NCBI GenBank assembly: GCA_905221435.1
Contig: CAJNDD010000002.1
Span: forward strand, 1-64,000
DNA: 64,000 nucleotides
Direction: 5' to 3'
Source of the DNA: a bacterium
GTDB taxonomy: Bacteria > Bacillota > Bacilli > Lactobacillales > Streptococcaceae
Under the pieces are notes generated by a model, which searched no databases, was not told where the DNA came from, and was given only the letters and a program-made list of their open reading frames with translations. The position numbers and the translations under genes were made by a program. The first letter of the stretch is position 1. Each line of letters starts with the position of its first letter. Shown piece after piece: positions 19,951 to 29,767 of this stretch.

Positions 19951-20682
19951 CTACATGCTAAGTCCGCCATCAACAGCGAGAACTTGTCCAGTCAAATAAT
20001 CCTGTCCAGCCAAGAACACTGTAGCATCTGCGATATGTTCTGCTTGACCAAACTGTTTCATTGGGATTTGTGCCAATGTCGCTTCCTTGACCTTATCAGA
20101 CAAAACGGCAGTCATATCTGACTCGATCATTCCTGGTGCAAGAGCATTTACGCGCACATTGCGATTGGCAACTTCACGTGCAACTGACTTGGTAAAACCA
20201 ATCAAACCTGCTTTAGAAGCTGCATAGTTGGCTTGTCCGATATTTCCCATCAAACCGACCACACTAGACATGTTGATGATCGCACCTTCACGTGCCTTGA
20301 TCATCTGTTTCAATACTGCTTGCGTCATGTTGAAGGCACCTGTCAAGTTGATTTTAATCACTTTTTCAAAGTCTTCTTCGGTCATCTTGAGCATAAGCGT
20401 ATCTTGAGTGATCCCAGCATTGTTGACCAAGACATCGACAGAACCGAGTTCTGCAATCGCTTGATCTACCATACGCTTGGCATCTGCAAAGTCTGAAACA
20501 TCACCTGAGATCGGTACTACTTTGACACCATAGTTTGAAAACTCAGCCAGTAATTCTTCTGAGATTGCTCCGCGACTATTCAAAACTACATTAGCGCCTA
20601 GTTGGGCAAATTTGTGAGCAATGGCAAGTCCGATACCACGACTTGAACCTGTTACAAAGACATTTTTGTTTGTAAGTTGCAT
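19951..20682 (-). CDS. fabG: 3-oxoacyl-ACP reductase FabG
   Basis: 243 aa short-chain dehydrogenase that reduces 3-ketoacyl-ACP with NADPH. Cofactor motif GSSRGIGLAIA near residues 12-22, NNAG, the catalytic Ser in INMSSVVG and Y-x3-K in NYAASKAGLIG. Starts at MQLTNK with GGAGAGATAG upstream. Confidence 0.97.
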   Translation of the reverse strand: MQLTNKNVFVTGSSRGIGLAIAHKFAQLGANVVLNSRGAISEELLAEFSNYGVKVVPISGDVSDFADAKRMVDQAIAELGSVDVLVNNAGITQDTLMLKMTEEDFEKVIKINLTGAFNMTQAVLKQMIKAREGAIINMSSVVGLMGNIGQANYAASKAGLIGFTKSVAREVANRNVRVNALAPGMIESDMTAVLSDKVKEATLAQIPMKQFGQAEHIADATVFLAGQDYLTGQVLAVDGGLSM

Positions 20683-20727
20683 TCTATCTCTCCTATTTCC
20701 TGTTGTATTTTGTGGGAGAAGGGATCA

Positions 20728-21648
20728 TTAGTTTCCTAACAAAACATCCAAGCTTGCTTGGTCTTCAACGTTAGCTAGCTGAGCTGTTTTATCGATTTTT
20801 TTGACAAAGCCTGACAGGACCTTACCAGGACCAATTTCAATAAAGTTGGTTACCCCAGCATCCTGCATCACAGCAATACTTTCATAAAAACGAACAGGTT
20901 CTTTCACCTGACGCGTCAAAAGCTCTTGGATTCGATCTTTTTCCATAACAGCAGCTTCCGTATTGCCAACTAGTGGGCAAATAAAATCAGAGAAACTCAC
21001 TCCCTCAAGAGCTCCAGCTAGTTGCTGACTGGCTGGCTCAAGAAGGGCTGTATGGAAAGGACCCGATACATTTAAAGGAATTAGTCGTTTTGCTCCTGCT
21101 TCCTGCAAGAGTTCAACTGCACGGTCAACCGCAGCCACTTCACCACCAATAACGATTTGACTTGGGGTGTTGTAGTTAGCTGGAGTCACTACTCCAACTT
21201 TAGAGGCTGTTTCACAAGCTTCTTCAATCACTTCTACTGGAGTATTTAGGACGGCAACCATCTTTCCAGAGCCTGCAGGTGCAGCTTCTTCCATATAAGC
21301 ACCACGCTTAGCAACCAAGGCAACTGCATCTTCAAAGTTCAAGGCACCACTTGCTACAAGAGCAGAATATTCTCCAAGAGACAATCCTGCTACCATATCT
21401 GGCTGGTAGCCCTTTTCTTTCAATAGTCGGTAAATAGCAACCGAAGTCGCTAAAATAGCTGGCTGCGTATAGCGAGTCTTGTTTAACTTGATTTCTTCCT
21501 TATCGATCAAGTCACGCAGGTCATAACCCAAAACCTGACTGGCTTGGTCAATTGTTTCCTTGACGATAGGATAGCGATCATAGAGATCACGCCCCATCCT
21601 TAGATACTGAGCACCTTGACCTGCAAATAGAAAGGCTGTTTTAGTCAT
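20728..21648 (-). CDS. fabD: Malonyl-CoA:ACP transacylase
   Basis: 306 aa. It loads malonyl groups onto ACP. N-terminal FLFAGQGAQY and the catalytic GLSLGEYSAL (Ser90) are intact, as is the C-terminal EIGPGKVLSG. Its start overlaps the fabK stop by eight bases. Confidence 0.97.
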   Translation of the reverse strand: MTKTAFLFAGQGAQYLRMGRDLYDRYPIVKETIDQASQVLGYDLRDLIDKEEIKLNKTRYTQPAILATSVAIYRLLKEKGYQPDMVAGLSLGEYSALVASGALNFEDAVALVAKRGAYMEEAAPAGSGKMVAVLNTPVEVIEEACETASKVGVVTPANYNTPSQIVIGGEVAAVDRAVELLQEAGAKRLIPLNVSGPFHTALLEPASQQLAGALEGVSFSDFICPLVGNTEAAVMEKDRIQELLTRQVKEPVRFYESIAVMQDAGVTNFIEIGPGKVLSGFVKKIDKTAQLANVEDQASLDVLLGN

Positions 21649-22615
21649 TTCTTACAACTCCTGCCCAACGAGAGGCCTCTTCTTGAATTTTCTTGGCTGC
21701 GCCATAGTATAGATCTTTTAGGATTTCTTCGACAGTTTCCTCTTTAGAAACCAAACCAGCGATCTGACCTGCCATGACAGATCCACCTTCTACATCTCCA
21801 TGAACAACGGCTTTAGCAAGAGCACCAGCTCCCATTTGTTCAAAGATTTCTAAATCTGGATTTTCTTGTTTAAAGGCATCTTTTTCAGCCTGCTCAAAGT
21901 CACGTGTCAACTGATTTTTAATGGCACGAACAGCATGACCAAAGTGTTGAGCGGAAATAGTCGTATCGATATCACGCGCTTTTAAGATTTTTTCCTTGTA
22001 TTTTGGATGAGCGTTAGATTCCTTAGCTACTACGAAACGCGTACCAACTTGAACGGCCTCAGCACCAAGCATAAAGCCTGCAGCGACACCTTCACCGTCC
22101 GCAATTCCTCCAGCTGCGATAACCGGAATTGAAACAGCTGCAGCAACTTGACGAACCAAGGTCATCGTTGTTAATTTACCAATATGTCCACCGGCTTCCA
22201 TTCCCTCTGCAATAACTGCATCTGCACCAATTTTTTCCATGCGTTTTGCCAAAGCAACACTTGGAACAACAGGAATAACTGTAATTCCTGCATCATGGAA
22301 ACGAGCCATATATTTACTTGGATTTCCTGCACCAGTTGTCACCACCTTGACCCCTTCTTCAATCACGAGATCAACGATGTCTTCTACAAAAGGTGACAAG
22401 AGCATGATGTTGACACCAAAAGGTTTATCCGTAAGTGATTTGATTTTATCGATATTAGCCTTTACGACCTCTTTAGGTGCATTCCCACCACCGATGATAC
22501 CTAGACCACCAGCTTTTGATACCGCACCAGCCAGGTCACCATCCGCAACCCAGGCCATTCCTCCTTGAAAAATAGGATAATCAATGTTCAATAATTCTGT
22601 AATACGTGTTTTCAT
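21641..22615 (-). CDS. fabK: Enoyl-ACP reductase II (FMN-dependent)
   Basis: 324 aa TIM-barrel flavoprotein of the nitronate-monooxygenase family that does the last reduction of each elongation cycle. It replaces the triclosan-sensitive FabI, which is absent here, as in pneumococcus. Motifs: PIFQGGMAWVADG at the N-terminus, VIAEGMEAGGHIG, IPVIAAGGIADG and LGAEAVQVGTRF (FMN phosphate binding). A FabT-like operator lies upstream. Confidence 0.97.
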   Translation of the reverse strand: MKTRITELLNIDYPIFQGGMAWVADGDLAGAVSKAGGLGIIGGGNAPKEVVKANIDKIKSLTDKPFGVNIMLLSPFVEDIVDLVIEEGVKVVTTGAGNPSKYMARFHDAGITVIPVVPSVALAKRMEKIGADAVIAEGMEAGGHIGKLTTMTLVRQVAAAVSIPVIAAGGIADGEGVAAGFMLGAEAVQVGTRFVVAKESNAHPKYKEKILKARDIDTTISAQHFGHAVRAIKNQLTRDFEQAEKDAFKQENPDLEIFEQMGAGALAKAVVHGDVEGGSVMAGQIAGLVSKEETVEEILKDLYYGAAKKIQEEASRWAGVVRND

Positions 22616-22662
22616 AGTGCCTCCATCATTCCTTGCTTACGTAATAGTTCGATGAGTTTATC

Positions 22663-22678
22663 ATTTGAGTCTCAAACT
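22663..22678 (-). promoter_or_regulatory. FabT operator upstream of fabK
   Basis: ATTTGAGTCTCAAACT, a nearly perfect palindrome of TTTGA...TCAAA half-sites, between acpP and fabK. FabT is known to bind such a palindrome in front of fabT and fabK in S. pneumoniae. The match to the second site at 24464 supports the call. Confidence 0.8.
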
Positions 22679-22732
22679 ATTACCTAAACAAGAGGGAGCG
22701 GGTCTCCCCTACTCCTTCTAGTAATATGTTAA

Positions 22733-22957
22733 TTATTTTGTTTGCTCTTCAACGTAGGCAACCAAGTCACCAACTGTTTTCAAGTTATCTTCTGCTTCGA
22801 TTTGGATATCGAAAGCATCTTCGATTTCAGAGATTACTTGGAACAAGTCCAATGAATCTGCATCCAAATCATCAAAAGTAGATTCAAGTGTTACTTCTGA
22901 TGCGTCTTTCCCAAGTTCTTCAACGATAATTTCTTGTACTTTTTCAAATACTGCCAT
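22733..22957 (-). CDS. acpP: Acyl carrier protein
   Basis: 74 aa acidic four-helix carrier. The phosphopantetheine site is Ser35 in [14 protein letters not shown] precedes the start. It lies between fabH and the fabK operator. Some streptococci carry a second acp elsewhere; this is the biosynthetic copy in the fab locus. Confidence 0.97.
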   Translation of the reverse strand: MAVFEKVQEIIVEELGKDASEVTLESTFDDLDADSLDLFQVISEIEDAFDIQIEAEDNLKTVGDLVAYVEEQTK

Positions 22958-23014
22958 GATAGGACTCCTTTAAAATATAAAAAATTTATAACTATGTGTT
23001 TACCACATGATTAC

Positions 23015-23989
23015 CTAGATTGTAAGAATGAGTGTGCCCCATGTCAAACCTCCACCGAAGCCTGATAGGAGAATCGTCTGGCTACCATCTAAACGAATCT
23101 TGCCATTCTCCACACACTCTGAGAGCAAAATCGGGATACTTGCTGCACTGGTATTTCCATACTCCATCATATTGGCAGGAAGCTTGTCTCGGTCTACACC
23201 GATTTTCTTAGCCATCTTATCCAAAATGCGGATATTTGCCTGATGAAGCAAGAGATAATCCAATTCCGATGTTGCAATTGGACTATTTTCAATGGTCTCT
23301 TTGATCGATCTAGCAACATCTCGATTTGCAAAATCAAAAACTGCTCGTCCATCCATCTTCAAAAAAGCAGGAACTGCTTCTTGATCTGAGAAAGGAGAAG
23401 CCAAAGCCGTTTGGCCATAGGTCAAACACTCACTCCGAGAGCCATCCGTATAGAGACTTTCCACAAGGAAGTGCCGTGTTTCGCTCGTTTCCAAGAGAAC
23501 CCCACCTGCACCATCTCCAAAGAGAACAGCTGTCGAACGATCCGACCAATCAACTGCCTTGGATAAGGTTTCAGCCCCGATAACAATCCCTTTTTTGAAC
23601 TGTCCAGAACTTAAAAACTTTTCTGCAGTTGAGAGAGCGAATACAAAGCCACTGCAAGCTGCTGTCAAATCAAAGGCGAAAGCTCTATGCGCTCCGATAT
23701 TTGCCTGAACCCGAGCTGCCGTAGAAGGCATCATCGAATCAGGAGTAATCGTCGCTACAATGATAAAATCAATCTGATTCGCTGTTAAGCTCCCTTTATC
23801 CAGCAAACTCTTGGCAACTTCTGTCGCCAAGTCACTTGTAGACTCTGTTTTTGAGATATGTCTCTGTTTAATTCCTGTCCGGCTTGAAATCCACTCATCG
23901 CTTGTATCCATAATTTGAGCCAAGTCTTGATTAGTGACCACTTGCTCTGGAACATAATGAGCAACCTGGCTTATTTTTGCAAAAGCCAT
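23015..23989 (-). CDS. fabH: Beta-ketoacyl-ACP synthase III
   Basis: 324 aa. Initiates fatty-acid synthesis by condensing acetyl-CoA with malonyl-ACP. Catalytic Cys112 (DLTAACSGF), His in [10 protein letters not shown] and Asn in [10 protein letters not shown] are intact. Overlaps the fabT stop by one base. Confidence 0.97.
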   Translation of the reverse strand: MAFAKISQVAHYVPEQVVTNQDLAQIMDTSDEWISSRTGIKQRHISKTESTSDLATEVAKSLLDKGSLTANQIDFIIVATITPDSMMPSTAARVQANIGAHRAFAFDLTAACSGFVFALSTAEKFLSSGQFKKGIVIGAETLSKAVDWSDRSTAVLFGDGAGGVLLETSETRHFLVESLYTDGSRSECLTYGQTALASPFSDQEAVPAFLKMDGRAVFDFANRDVARSIKETIENSPIATSELDYLLLHQANIRILDKMAKKIGVDRDKLPANMMEYGNTSAASIPILLSECVENGKIRLDGSQTILLSGFGGGLTWGTLILTI

Positions 23990-24423
23990 TATTTCAAATC
24001 CTCCAAAAATTGATAAAGGTTAGTCAAGCCCCTGCCCATCACTTCTATCTCTTCAGAACTCATGCCATCGATAATTTTCTCGACCATGGCCTTGTGGAAA
24101 CGTTTATGAAGGCGGTGAACCAAACGACCTTTCTTTGTCAAATGCAGATAGACCACACGACGATCCTGATCAGAACGAATGCGCTCAACATAACCTTTTC
24201 TTTCGAGATTATTCAAGCTGGTCGTAACAGTTCCAAGAGTGACCATCAGTTCTTTAGAAACTTTACTTGGTGTTGCCTCCGGAAACTTCCCAATCACATC
24301 AATCGTGTGCATTTCTTTGATGGAGATGTCTTTGAAACGACTACCTCGTAAGCTAACCTCCTCAATCACAAGGACATTATTAAAAATAGATGTTAAATAC
24401 TCATTCACTTGTTGGTAGTCCAA
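23989..24423 (-). CDS. fabT: MarR-family fatty-acid repressor FabT, TTG start
   Basis: 144 aa. Winged-helix repressor that uses acyl-ACP as co-repressor to switch off the fab locus. The reading frame starts at a TTG (24421-24423), giving [10 protein letters not shown]. No ATG gives a better N-terminus, and a strong AAGGAGG lies seven bases upstream, so I accept the TTG. The wHTH with [26 protein letters not shown] is intact. Its own promoter carries a FabT palindrome, so it is autoregulated. Confidence 0.95.
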   Translation of the reverse strand: MDYQQVNEYLTSIFNNVLVIEEVSLRGSRFKDISIKEMHTIDVIGKFPEATPSKVSKELMVTLGTVTTSLNNLERKGYVERIRSDQDRRVVYLHLTKKGRLVHRLHKRFHKAMVEKIIDGMSSEEIEVMGRGLTNLYQFLEDLK

Positions 24424-24463
24424 AGCTTTCCCTCCTTCTCAAAAAACTTTTGCATTCAAAACA

Positions 24464-24504
24464 TTTGATACAAAAAGTATATCAAACTTCAAAGAATTGT
24501 GCAA
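24464..24504 (-). promoter_or_regulatory. fabT promoter with overlapping FabT operator
   Basis: Minus-strand -35 TTGCAC (24499-24504), 17-base spacer, -10 TATACT (24476-24481). A palindrome with TTTGATA and TATCAAA halves (24464-24486) covers the -10 box, so FabT binding would block RNA polymerase. This is the expected autorepression site. Confidence 0.85.
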
Positions 24505-24512
24505 GCATTTTT

Positions 24513-25298
24513 TTATTTTCCTGAAAATTTTGGTCGTCTTCTTTCAGAATGAGCTCGGACTCCTTCTTTAAAATCTTCAGTCAAAGACAAAGATTCTTGC
24601 AACTTTAATTCCAATTCAGCATAATTCTGCCAATCCTTAAATTGACTTTCCCAAACTAACTTTTTAATCGCTGCGTATGAGTTTGCTGAACCTCTTCTTA
24701 ATTTTTTCAGAACTTGTTCTCTTGTTTTTTCTAATTTGTCAACTTCACAAACACGGTATACCACGCCCCATTCCATCGCTTTTTCTGCGGTCAAAGCTTC
24801 ACCTGTCATAGCAAGTTGTGCAGCCCGTGTTACCCCGACACTTCGACTCAAGAGATGAATCCCACCGGCGTCTGGCGCCAATCCAACTCCAACAAAGGCT
24901 TGGATGAATTTTGCCTTATCAGTCGCCAAACAAAAATCAACTGCTACTGCCATATTTGCTGCAGCACCAGCAACCGCTCCATCTACCTCCATCAAAATAG
25001 GTTTTGGAATTTGCTTGATTTTAAAAGAAATTGTATTGACTAATTCTGCAATCTTATTCAAAGAAGGGATATCATCTTCGTCCACTGCACGTTTCATCTC
25101 AACCAAGTCTCCCCCAACTGAAAAGACCTTGCCATTCGCGTTTATCAAGATAAACTGAACAGCTTGATCCTGCTCTGCTAGTGTTAAAGCTTCTAAAATT
25201 TCCTCACACATTGGGATATGGAAACCATTTGCCACTTCGGGACGATTCAACGTAATGATAGCCAGATCATCTACGATCTGATATAAGATATGATTCAT
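24513..25298 (-). CDS. fabM: Trans-2-decenoyl-ACP isomerase FabM
   Basis: Crotonase-fold enzyme that isomerises trans-2- to cis-3-decenoyl-ACP, the branch point to unsaturated fatty acids in streptococci. I start at the ATG at 25298 ([14 protein letters not shown]), which has AGGAGA five bases upstream, rather than nine codons earlier; this gives 261 aa. Oxyanion-hole motifs [15 protein letters not shown] and [12 protein letters not shown] are present. It has its own transcript start upstream of fabT, where TTTGATAATAAAA near 25330-25345 could be a single FabT half-site (uncertain). Confidence 0.93.
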   Translation of the reverse strand: MNHILYQIVDDLAIITLNRPEVANGFHIPMCEEILEALTLAEQDQAVQFILINANGKVFSVGGDLVEMKRAVDEDDIPSLNKIAELVNTISFKIKQIPKPILMEVDGAVAGAAANMAVAVDFCLATDKAKFIQAFVGVGLAPDAGGIHLLSRSVGVTRAAQLAMTGEALTAEKAMEWGVVYRVCEVDKLEKTREQVLKKLRRGSANSYAAIKKLVWESQFKDWQNYAELELKLQESLSLTEDFKEGVRAHSERRRPKFSGK

Positions 25299-25448
25299 AG
25301 CTTCTCCTTTTCTTTTATAAGGCAATAAAATTGTTTTATTATCAAAGTATACCTTTTTTTAGATAAAGAGGCAAGAAAAAACTAAAGGAAAGTGTCTCAG
25401 CTGATAAAAAACGCTCACTTTATCCTAAAGACTATAGTATTTTCCTCA

Positions 25449-25477
25449 TTGAAAAAAGCCCCTCTTTCTGCTATAAT
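25449..25477 (+). promoter_or_regulatory. Promoter of the aspartokinase gene
   Basis: TTGAAA (25449-25454), 17-base spacer, TATAAT (25472-25477), 29 bases before the start codon. Confidence 0.85.
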
Positions 25478-25506
25478 CGTATAAAATACTTACTTGAGGA
25501 GTCCTT

Positions 25507-26871
25507 ATGAAGGTTGTAAAATTTGGCGGAAGCTCGCTTGCCTCTGCTAGTCAGTTAGAAAAAGTTTTAAACATCGTTAAAAGTGATAAAGAACGCCGTT
25601 TTGTAGTCGTTTCCGCACCCGGCAAACGCAATGCTGAAGATACCAAGGTAACTGATGCCTTGATCAAATACTATCGCGACTATGTGGCTGGAAATGACAT
25701 CAGTGCTAGCCAAAGCTGGATCATTGACCGTTATGCCGCTATGGTTAGTGAACTAGGGTTAAAACCTGCTGTTTTAGAAAAAATCTCTAAAAGTATTCGG
25801 GCCTTGGCAACTCTTCCTATAGAGGACAATGAATTTCTCTATGATACCTTCCTAGCGGCTGGAGAAAATAACAATGCCAAATTGATTGCAGCTTACTTTA
25901 ATCAAAACGGCATTGATGCACGCTATGTTCACCCAAGAGAAGCTGGAATTGTTGTCACAAGTGAACCAGGAAACGCACGTATCATCCCATCTAGTTATGA
26001 CAAGATTGAAGGCTTGGCTGATAGCAACGAAGTCCTTGTCATCCCTGGTTTCTTTGGAGTCACTAAGGAAAATCAAATCTGTACCTTCTCCCGTGGTGGA
26101 TCCGACATAACTGGTTCCATCATCGCTGCCGGTGTCAAAGCCGACCTCTACGAAAACTTTACAGATGTCGATGGTATCTTTGCTGCCCATCCTGGAATTA
26201 TCCACCAACCACACTCCATCCCTGAACTAACCTACCGTGAAATGCGTGAGTTGGCATATGCTGGATTTTCAGTTCTTCATGACGAAGCCCTTCTTCCTGC
26301 CTACCGCGGAAAAATTCCTCTTGTTATCAAGAATACCAACAACCCTGACCACCCAGGTACGCGCATTGTTTTAGAACACAGTAGTGATAAATTCCCAGTA
26401 GTTGGAATCGCTGGTGATTCTGGATTTGTCAGCATCAACATGTCGAAATACCTCATGAACCGCGAAGTCGGGTTTGGTCGCAAGGTTCTTCAAATCCTTG
26501 AGGACCTCAATATCGGTTGGGAACACATGCCTACAGGTATCGACGATCTTTCGATCATCCTCCGCTCCCGCGAATTGACTCCTATCAAAGAAGAAGAAAT
26601 TCTACGTCAACTTGTTCAAAAGGCTGAAGTAGACCATGCTGAAATCGAACATGACCTTTCCATCATTATGATTGTCGGAGAAAAGATGAAGAGCCATATC
26701 GGGGTAACCGCTACTGCAACACGTGCTTTGTCTGAGAATAAAATCAACATCCAGATGATGTCCCAAGGGTCAAGTGAAGTTTCCATCATGTTTGTTGTCA
26801 ATAAAGACCAAGAAAAGGCCGCTATTAAGGCGCTCTATCATGCCTTTTTCGGTGAAAGTAAGGAAGACTAA
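25507..26871 (+). CDS. lysC: Aspartate kinase
   Basis: 454 aa. Phosphorylates aspartate, the first step toward lysine, threonine, methionine and diaminopimelate. N-terminal kinase motif VKFGGSSLA, a middle FSRGGSDITGS motif and two C-terminal ACT regulatory domains (about 310-450, with LSIIMIVGEKMKSHIGVTA and NIQMMSQGSSEVSIMF). Feedback inhibition through the ACT domains is expected from the family. GAGGAG precedes the ATG. Two bases separate it from the next gene. Confidence 0.95.
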   Translation: MKVVKFGGSSLASASQLEKVLNIVKSDKERRFVVVSAPGKRNAEDTKVTDALIKYYRDYVAGNDISASQSWIIDRYAAMVSELGLKPAVLEKISKSIRALATLPIEDNEFLYDTFLAAGENNNAKLIAAYFNQNGIDARYVHPREAGIVVTSEPGNARIIPSSYDKIEGLADSNEVLVIPGFFGVTKENQICTFSRGGSDITGSIIAAGVKADLYENFTDVDGIFAAHPGIIHQPHSIPELTYREMRELAYAGFSVLHDEALLPAYRGKIPLVIKNTNNPDHPGTRIVLEHSSDKFPVVGIAGDSGFVSINMSKYLMNREVGFGRKVLQILEDLNIGWEHMPTGIDDLSIILRSRELTPIKEEEILRQLVQKAEVDHAEIEHDLSIIMIVGEKMKSHIGVTATATRALSENKINIQMMSQGSSEVSIMFVVNKDQEKAAIKALYHAFFGESKED

Positions 26872-26873
26872 TC

Positions 26874-27245
26874 ATGGCCCAATCACTCAATAAAGTCATT
26901 GACCTGCAAACTACTGGAACATCTTACCTCTCTATCTCTGGAAAGGTCGGGAAATTTCTAGTCGGGGATCAAGCCTTAGAGTTTTATCCTGATGTCAATG
27001 TCGAACAATATATCCAGATCCCTTGGTCCAGCATTCAGCAAATTGGAGCCAACGTAAGTGGCCGCAAAATCAGCCGTCACTTTGAAGTCTTCACTGATCA
27101 AGGAAAATTCCTCTTTGCTTCAAAAGACTCGGGAGCTATTCTCAAAATTGCTCGGGAAAAACTTGGCAATGACAAGGTTGTGAAACTTCCTACTTTACTC
27201 CAGACCATTGGTCAAAAATTCAAAAATTTATTTGCAAAAAAGTAG
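26874..27245 (+). CDS. DUF956 (ManO-like) family protein
   Basis: 123 aa with the DUF956 pattern: LVGDQALEFYPDVNVEQYIQIPW, then a PH-like beta sandwich and a basic C-terminus (KFKNLFAKK). Relatives are often encoded beside mannose-class PTS operons (manO), but here it directly follows aspartokinase. Its molecular role is unknown. Its 3' end carries the serS promoter. Confidence 0.85.
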   Translation: MAQSLNKVIDLQTTGTSYLSISGKVGKFLVGDQALEFYPDVNVEQYIQIPWSSIQQIGANVSGRKISRHFEVFTDQGKFLFASKDSGAILKIAREKLGNDKVVKLPTLLQTIGQKFKNLFAKK

Positions 27246-27260
27246 AAACTTTAGTATAAT
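27232..27260 (+). promoter_or_regulatory. Promoter of the T-box/serS transcript
   Basis: TTGCAA (27232-27237), 17-base spacer, TATAAT (27255-27260), with the -35 inside the last codons of the DUF956 gene. Confidence 0.85.
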
Positions 27261-27266
27261 CATAGC

Positions 27267-27446
27267 AACGGATAAGTAGTTTATCTCCTTCTTTCAGAAA
27301 GTCTGCGGGTGCTGCGAGCAGATAGGAGGGATAGGTGAAATTCTACCGTTGTTCACAATTACATACACAATCAAGTGCACACCTGTGAAGTTGGATGGAA
27401 CCGTGGCCCTGCCACTCCAACACTTTGTCAGGTGTGCTTTTTTCAT
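27267..27446 (+). promoter_or_regulatory. Serine T-box leader with terminator/antiterminator
   Basis: About 180 bases of leader before serS. The T-box core GATGGAACCGTGG lies at 27394-27406. The competing terminator pairs GCACACCTG (27377-27385) with CAGGTGTGC (27429-27437) and runs into TTTTTT. Uncharged tRNA(Ser) binding should favour the antiterminator and turn serS on. I have not assigned the specifier codon with confidence. Confidence 0.9.
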
Positions 27447-27458
27447 AAAGGAGTTCTT

Positions 27459-28733
27459 ATGTTAGATATTAAACGTATTCGCACAGATTTTGATGCTGTC
27501 GCTGCAAAATTAGCTACACGTGGTGTAGATGCTGCTATCTTAAATGAGATGAAAGAAATCGATGCTAAACGTCGTGACATCTTGGTCAAGGTTGAAACGC
27601 TCAAGGCAGAACGCAACACGGTTTCTGCTGAGATTGCCCAAGCTAAGCGTAACAAGGAAAATGCAGATGACAAGATTGCTGCGATGCAAGCTCTCTCCGC
27701 TGAAGTCAAAGCCTTGGATGCTGAATTGGTAGAAATCGATGCTAAATTAACAGAATTCACCACTACTCTTCCAAACATCCCAGCTGACAGTGTTCCTGTT
27801 GGGGCTGATGAAGATGACAATGTGGAAGTTCGCCGTTGGGGTACTCCACGCGAGTTTGACTTCGAACCAAAAGCTCACTGGGATCTGGGTGAAGACCTTG
27901 GTATCCTTGACTGGGAACGTGGTGGAAAAGTGACGGGCGCTCGCTTCCTCTTCTATAAAGGACTTGGAGCTCGTTTGGAACGTGCCATCTACAACTTTAT
28001 GTTGGACGAGCATGGCAAAGAAGGTTATACCGAAGTCATCACGCCTTACATGGTTAACCATGACTCTATGTTTGGTACTGGTCAATATCCAAAATTCAAG
28101 GAAGATACCTTTGAATTGAGTGACACCAACTATGTACTCATTCCTACTGCTGAAGTGCCTCTTACAAACTACTACCGTGATGAAATCCTTGACGGAAAAG
28201 ACCTACCAATTTACTTCACTGCTATGAGCCCATCATTCCGTTCTGAAGCGGGTTCTGCTGGTCGTGACACACGTGGCTTGATTCGTCTGCACCAATTCCA
28301 CAAGGTTGAAATGGTTAAATTTGCCAAACCAGAAGAATCTTATGAAGAATTAGAAAAAATGACAGCCAACGCTGAAAATATTCTTCAAAAACTCAATCTT
28401 CCATACCGTGTGGTCGCGCTCTCTACTGGAGACATGGGCTTCTCAGCTGCCAAGACTTACGATTTGGAAGTTTGGATCCCAGCACAAAATACTTACCGTG
28501 AAATCTCAAGCTGTTCAAATACAGAAGATTTCCAAGCTCGTCGTGCTCAAATCCGTTACCGTGACGAAGCCGATGGCAAGGTTAAACTCCTTCATACCTT
28601 GAATGGTTCTGGACTTGCAGTTGGACGTACAGTAGCCGCTATTCTTGAAAACTACCAAAATGCAGATGGTTCTGTAACTATTCCAGAAGCACTTCGTCCA
28701 TACATGGGTGGAGCTGAAGTTATCAAACCATAA
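27459..28733 (+). CDS. serS: Seryl-tRNA synthetase
   Basis: 424 aa starting [14 protein letters not shown] at the ATG with AAAGGAG six bases upstream. A longer frame begins inside the T-box terminator and is rejected. N-terminal antiparallel coiled-coil arm (about 30-105) binds tRNA(Ser). Class II catalytic core has [21 protein letters not shown] (motif 2 area) and [11 protein letters not shown] (motif 3). Controlled by the T-box above. Confidence 0.97.
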   Translation: MLDIKRIRTDFDAVAAKLATRGVDAAILNEMKEIDAKRRDILVKVETLKAERNTVSAEIAQAKRNKENADDKIAAMQALSAEVKALDAELVEIDAKLTEFTTTLPNIPADSVPVGADEDDNVEVRRWGTPREFDFEPKAHWDLGEDLGILDWERGGKVTGARFLFYKGLGARLERAIYNFMLDEHGKEGYTEVITPYMVNHDSMFGTGQYPKFKEDTFELSDTNYVLIPTAEVPLTNYYRDEILDGKDLPIYFTAMSPSFRSEAGSAGRDTRGLIRLHQFHKVEMVKFAKPEESYEELEKMTANAENILQKLNLPYRVVALSTGDMGFSAAKTYDLEVWIPAQNTYREISSCSNTEDFQARRAQIRYRDEADGKVKLLHTLNGSGLAVGRTVAAILENYQNADGSVTIPEALRPYMGGAEVIKP

Positions 28734-28737
28734 AAAT

Positions 28738-28769
28738 AAGGTTTAGCTATTTCTAGCTAGACCTTTTTT
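28738..28769 (+). terminator. serS terminator overlapping the convergent gene's end
   Basis: AAGGTTTAGCT / AGCTAGACCTTTTTT stem-loop with T-run. Its 3' half contains the stop codon of the convergent TDT-transporter gene (28757-28759). Confidence 0.8.
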
Positions 28770-29656
28770 CGTAACCAAATCAGATAAGCACCCAAGACAA
28801 AGAATAAAATAGTTAGGCAAATAACGATTTCAGCCAATACCAGATAATCCAGAAATGGAAGTTTCAAAATTCCCTGAGCCATCTTGAGCGAAGTAGCTGT
28901 GATAATGGTTGGGAAGGTTAGGGCTGAGAAGGCTGGTTGAAATCCTTGTTTTAAAATATTGGGTAGGCGAGTTAAAACAAAGAAAAAGAAGGATTGAGAT
29001 GCCAAAATCATGACAATCAAGAGCCAAGTCGGTAGGCTTGCTTCTCCAACTCGAACTAGAGAAGCCAAGAGTAGGGAAAAGGGAGCACAGTAGATTCCTT
29101 CCTGTCCAAGCAAGGCCACTGGGAGTGGATCTTTCTTTAAATCACTATAAATAAGGGGATAGAGATAGAAGGTCAAGACAAAACCAAAACTCAAGGTCGC
29201 ATAGGCAATTTCAATGATACCGACAAGAGGATAGGTCAAGGCTGCTACTGCTATCCCCACATAGAGTACTGTCCAGCTAGGAGTCGCATTGACCCTCCGA
29301 CCTGGACAAGCAAATTTAATGGTGAAAGTCCCAATCAACGCCAAATCCAAGAGAAAGGAAAACCACCAGATCCCTTGTGCTAGCAAAGGAAGAGCAGGGA
29401 ATACGCGAAAGACATAGGTCGCTAAAATCATCCCAGCCATGGGAAAAGTGGCCATCCCAGACAAAAGAGGGGGCTTGGTCAATTCTTTCTTGGTTTCTTC
29501 CCAATTAAAAAGATGAACAACAAGAAAGAAAATCCACAAAACTAAACCAGTCAGACTCAATAAATGCGACAGAACTGGCCAAGTATCTGCAATCAGATTT
29601 CCTGCACCTGCTAAGCCTAATAAACAGCCAGAGAATACCAAGGGGAGCTTTTTCAT
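28757..29656 (-). CDS. TDT-family (tellurite-resistance/dicarboxylate) transporter
   Basis: 299 aa with about ten hydrophobic helices. The pattern (FSGCLLGLAGAGNL at the N-terminus, LSGMATFPMAGMILATY, SFLLDLALIGTFTIKF and FSALTFPTIITATSLK) is typical of the C4-dicarboxylate/TDT (TehA/SLAC1-like) fold. I start at the ATG at 29656, which follows GGAGG by five bases, instead of an upstream TTG. The substrate is unknown. Confidence 0.85.
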   Translation of the reverse strand: MKKLPLVFSGCLLGLAGAGNLIADTWPVLSHLLSLTGLVLWIFFLVVHLFNWEETKKELTKPPLLSGMATFPMAGMILATYVFRVFPALPLLAQGIWWFSFLLDLALIGTFTIKFACPGRRVNATPSWTVLYVGIAVAALTYPLVGIIEIAYATLSFGFVLTFYLYPLIYSDLKKDPLPVALLGQEGIYCAPFSLLLASLVRVGEASLPTWLLIVMILASQSFFFFVLTRLPNILKQGFQPAFSALTFPTIITATSLKMAQGILKLPFLDYLVLAEIVICLTILFFVLGAYLIWLRKKV

Positions 29657-29716
29657 CCGAGCCTCCAATAATCATGTTATTATTAGTATAGCATAAAAGC
29701 GCTTAAAATAGCACAG

Positions 29717-29753
29717 AAAAAATGAAGACTGGATGAATCAGCCTTCATTTTTT
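29717..29753 (-). terminator. Terminator after the AhpD-like gene
   Basis: AAAAAATGAAG and CTTCATTTTTT arms with a loop of about 15 bases. On the minus strand it ends in a T-run 15 bases beyond the stop codon of the AhpD-like gene. Confidence 0.8.
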
Positions 29754-29767
29754 CTTTAGGATTCGGA

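Noticed and set aside
27375..27458. 28-codon N-terminal extension of serS
   Set aside because: It would begin inside the T-box terminator stem; the standard start has a strong RBS and gives the usual N-terminus.
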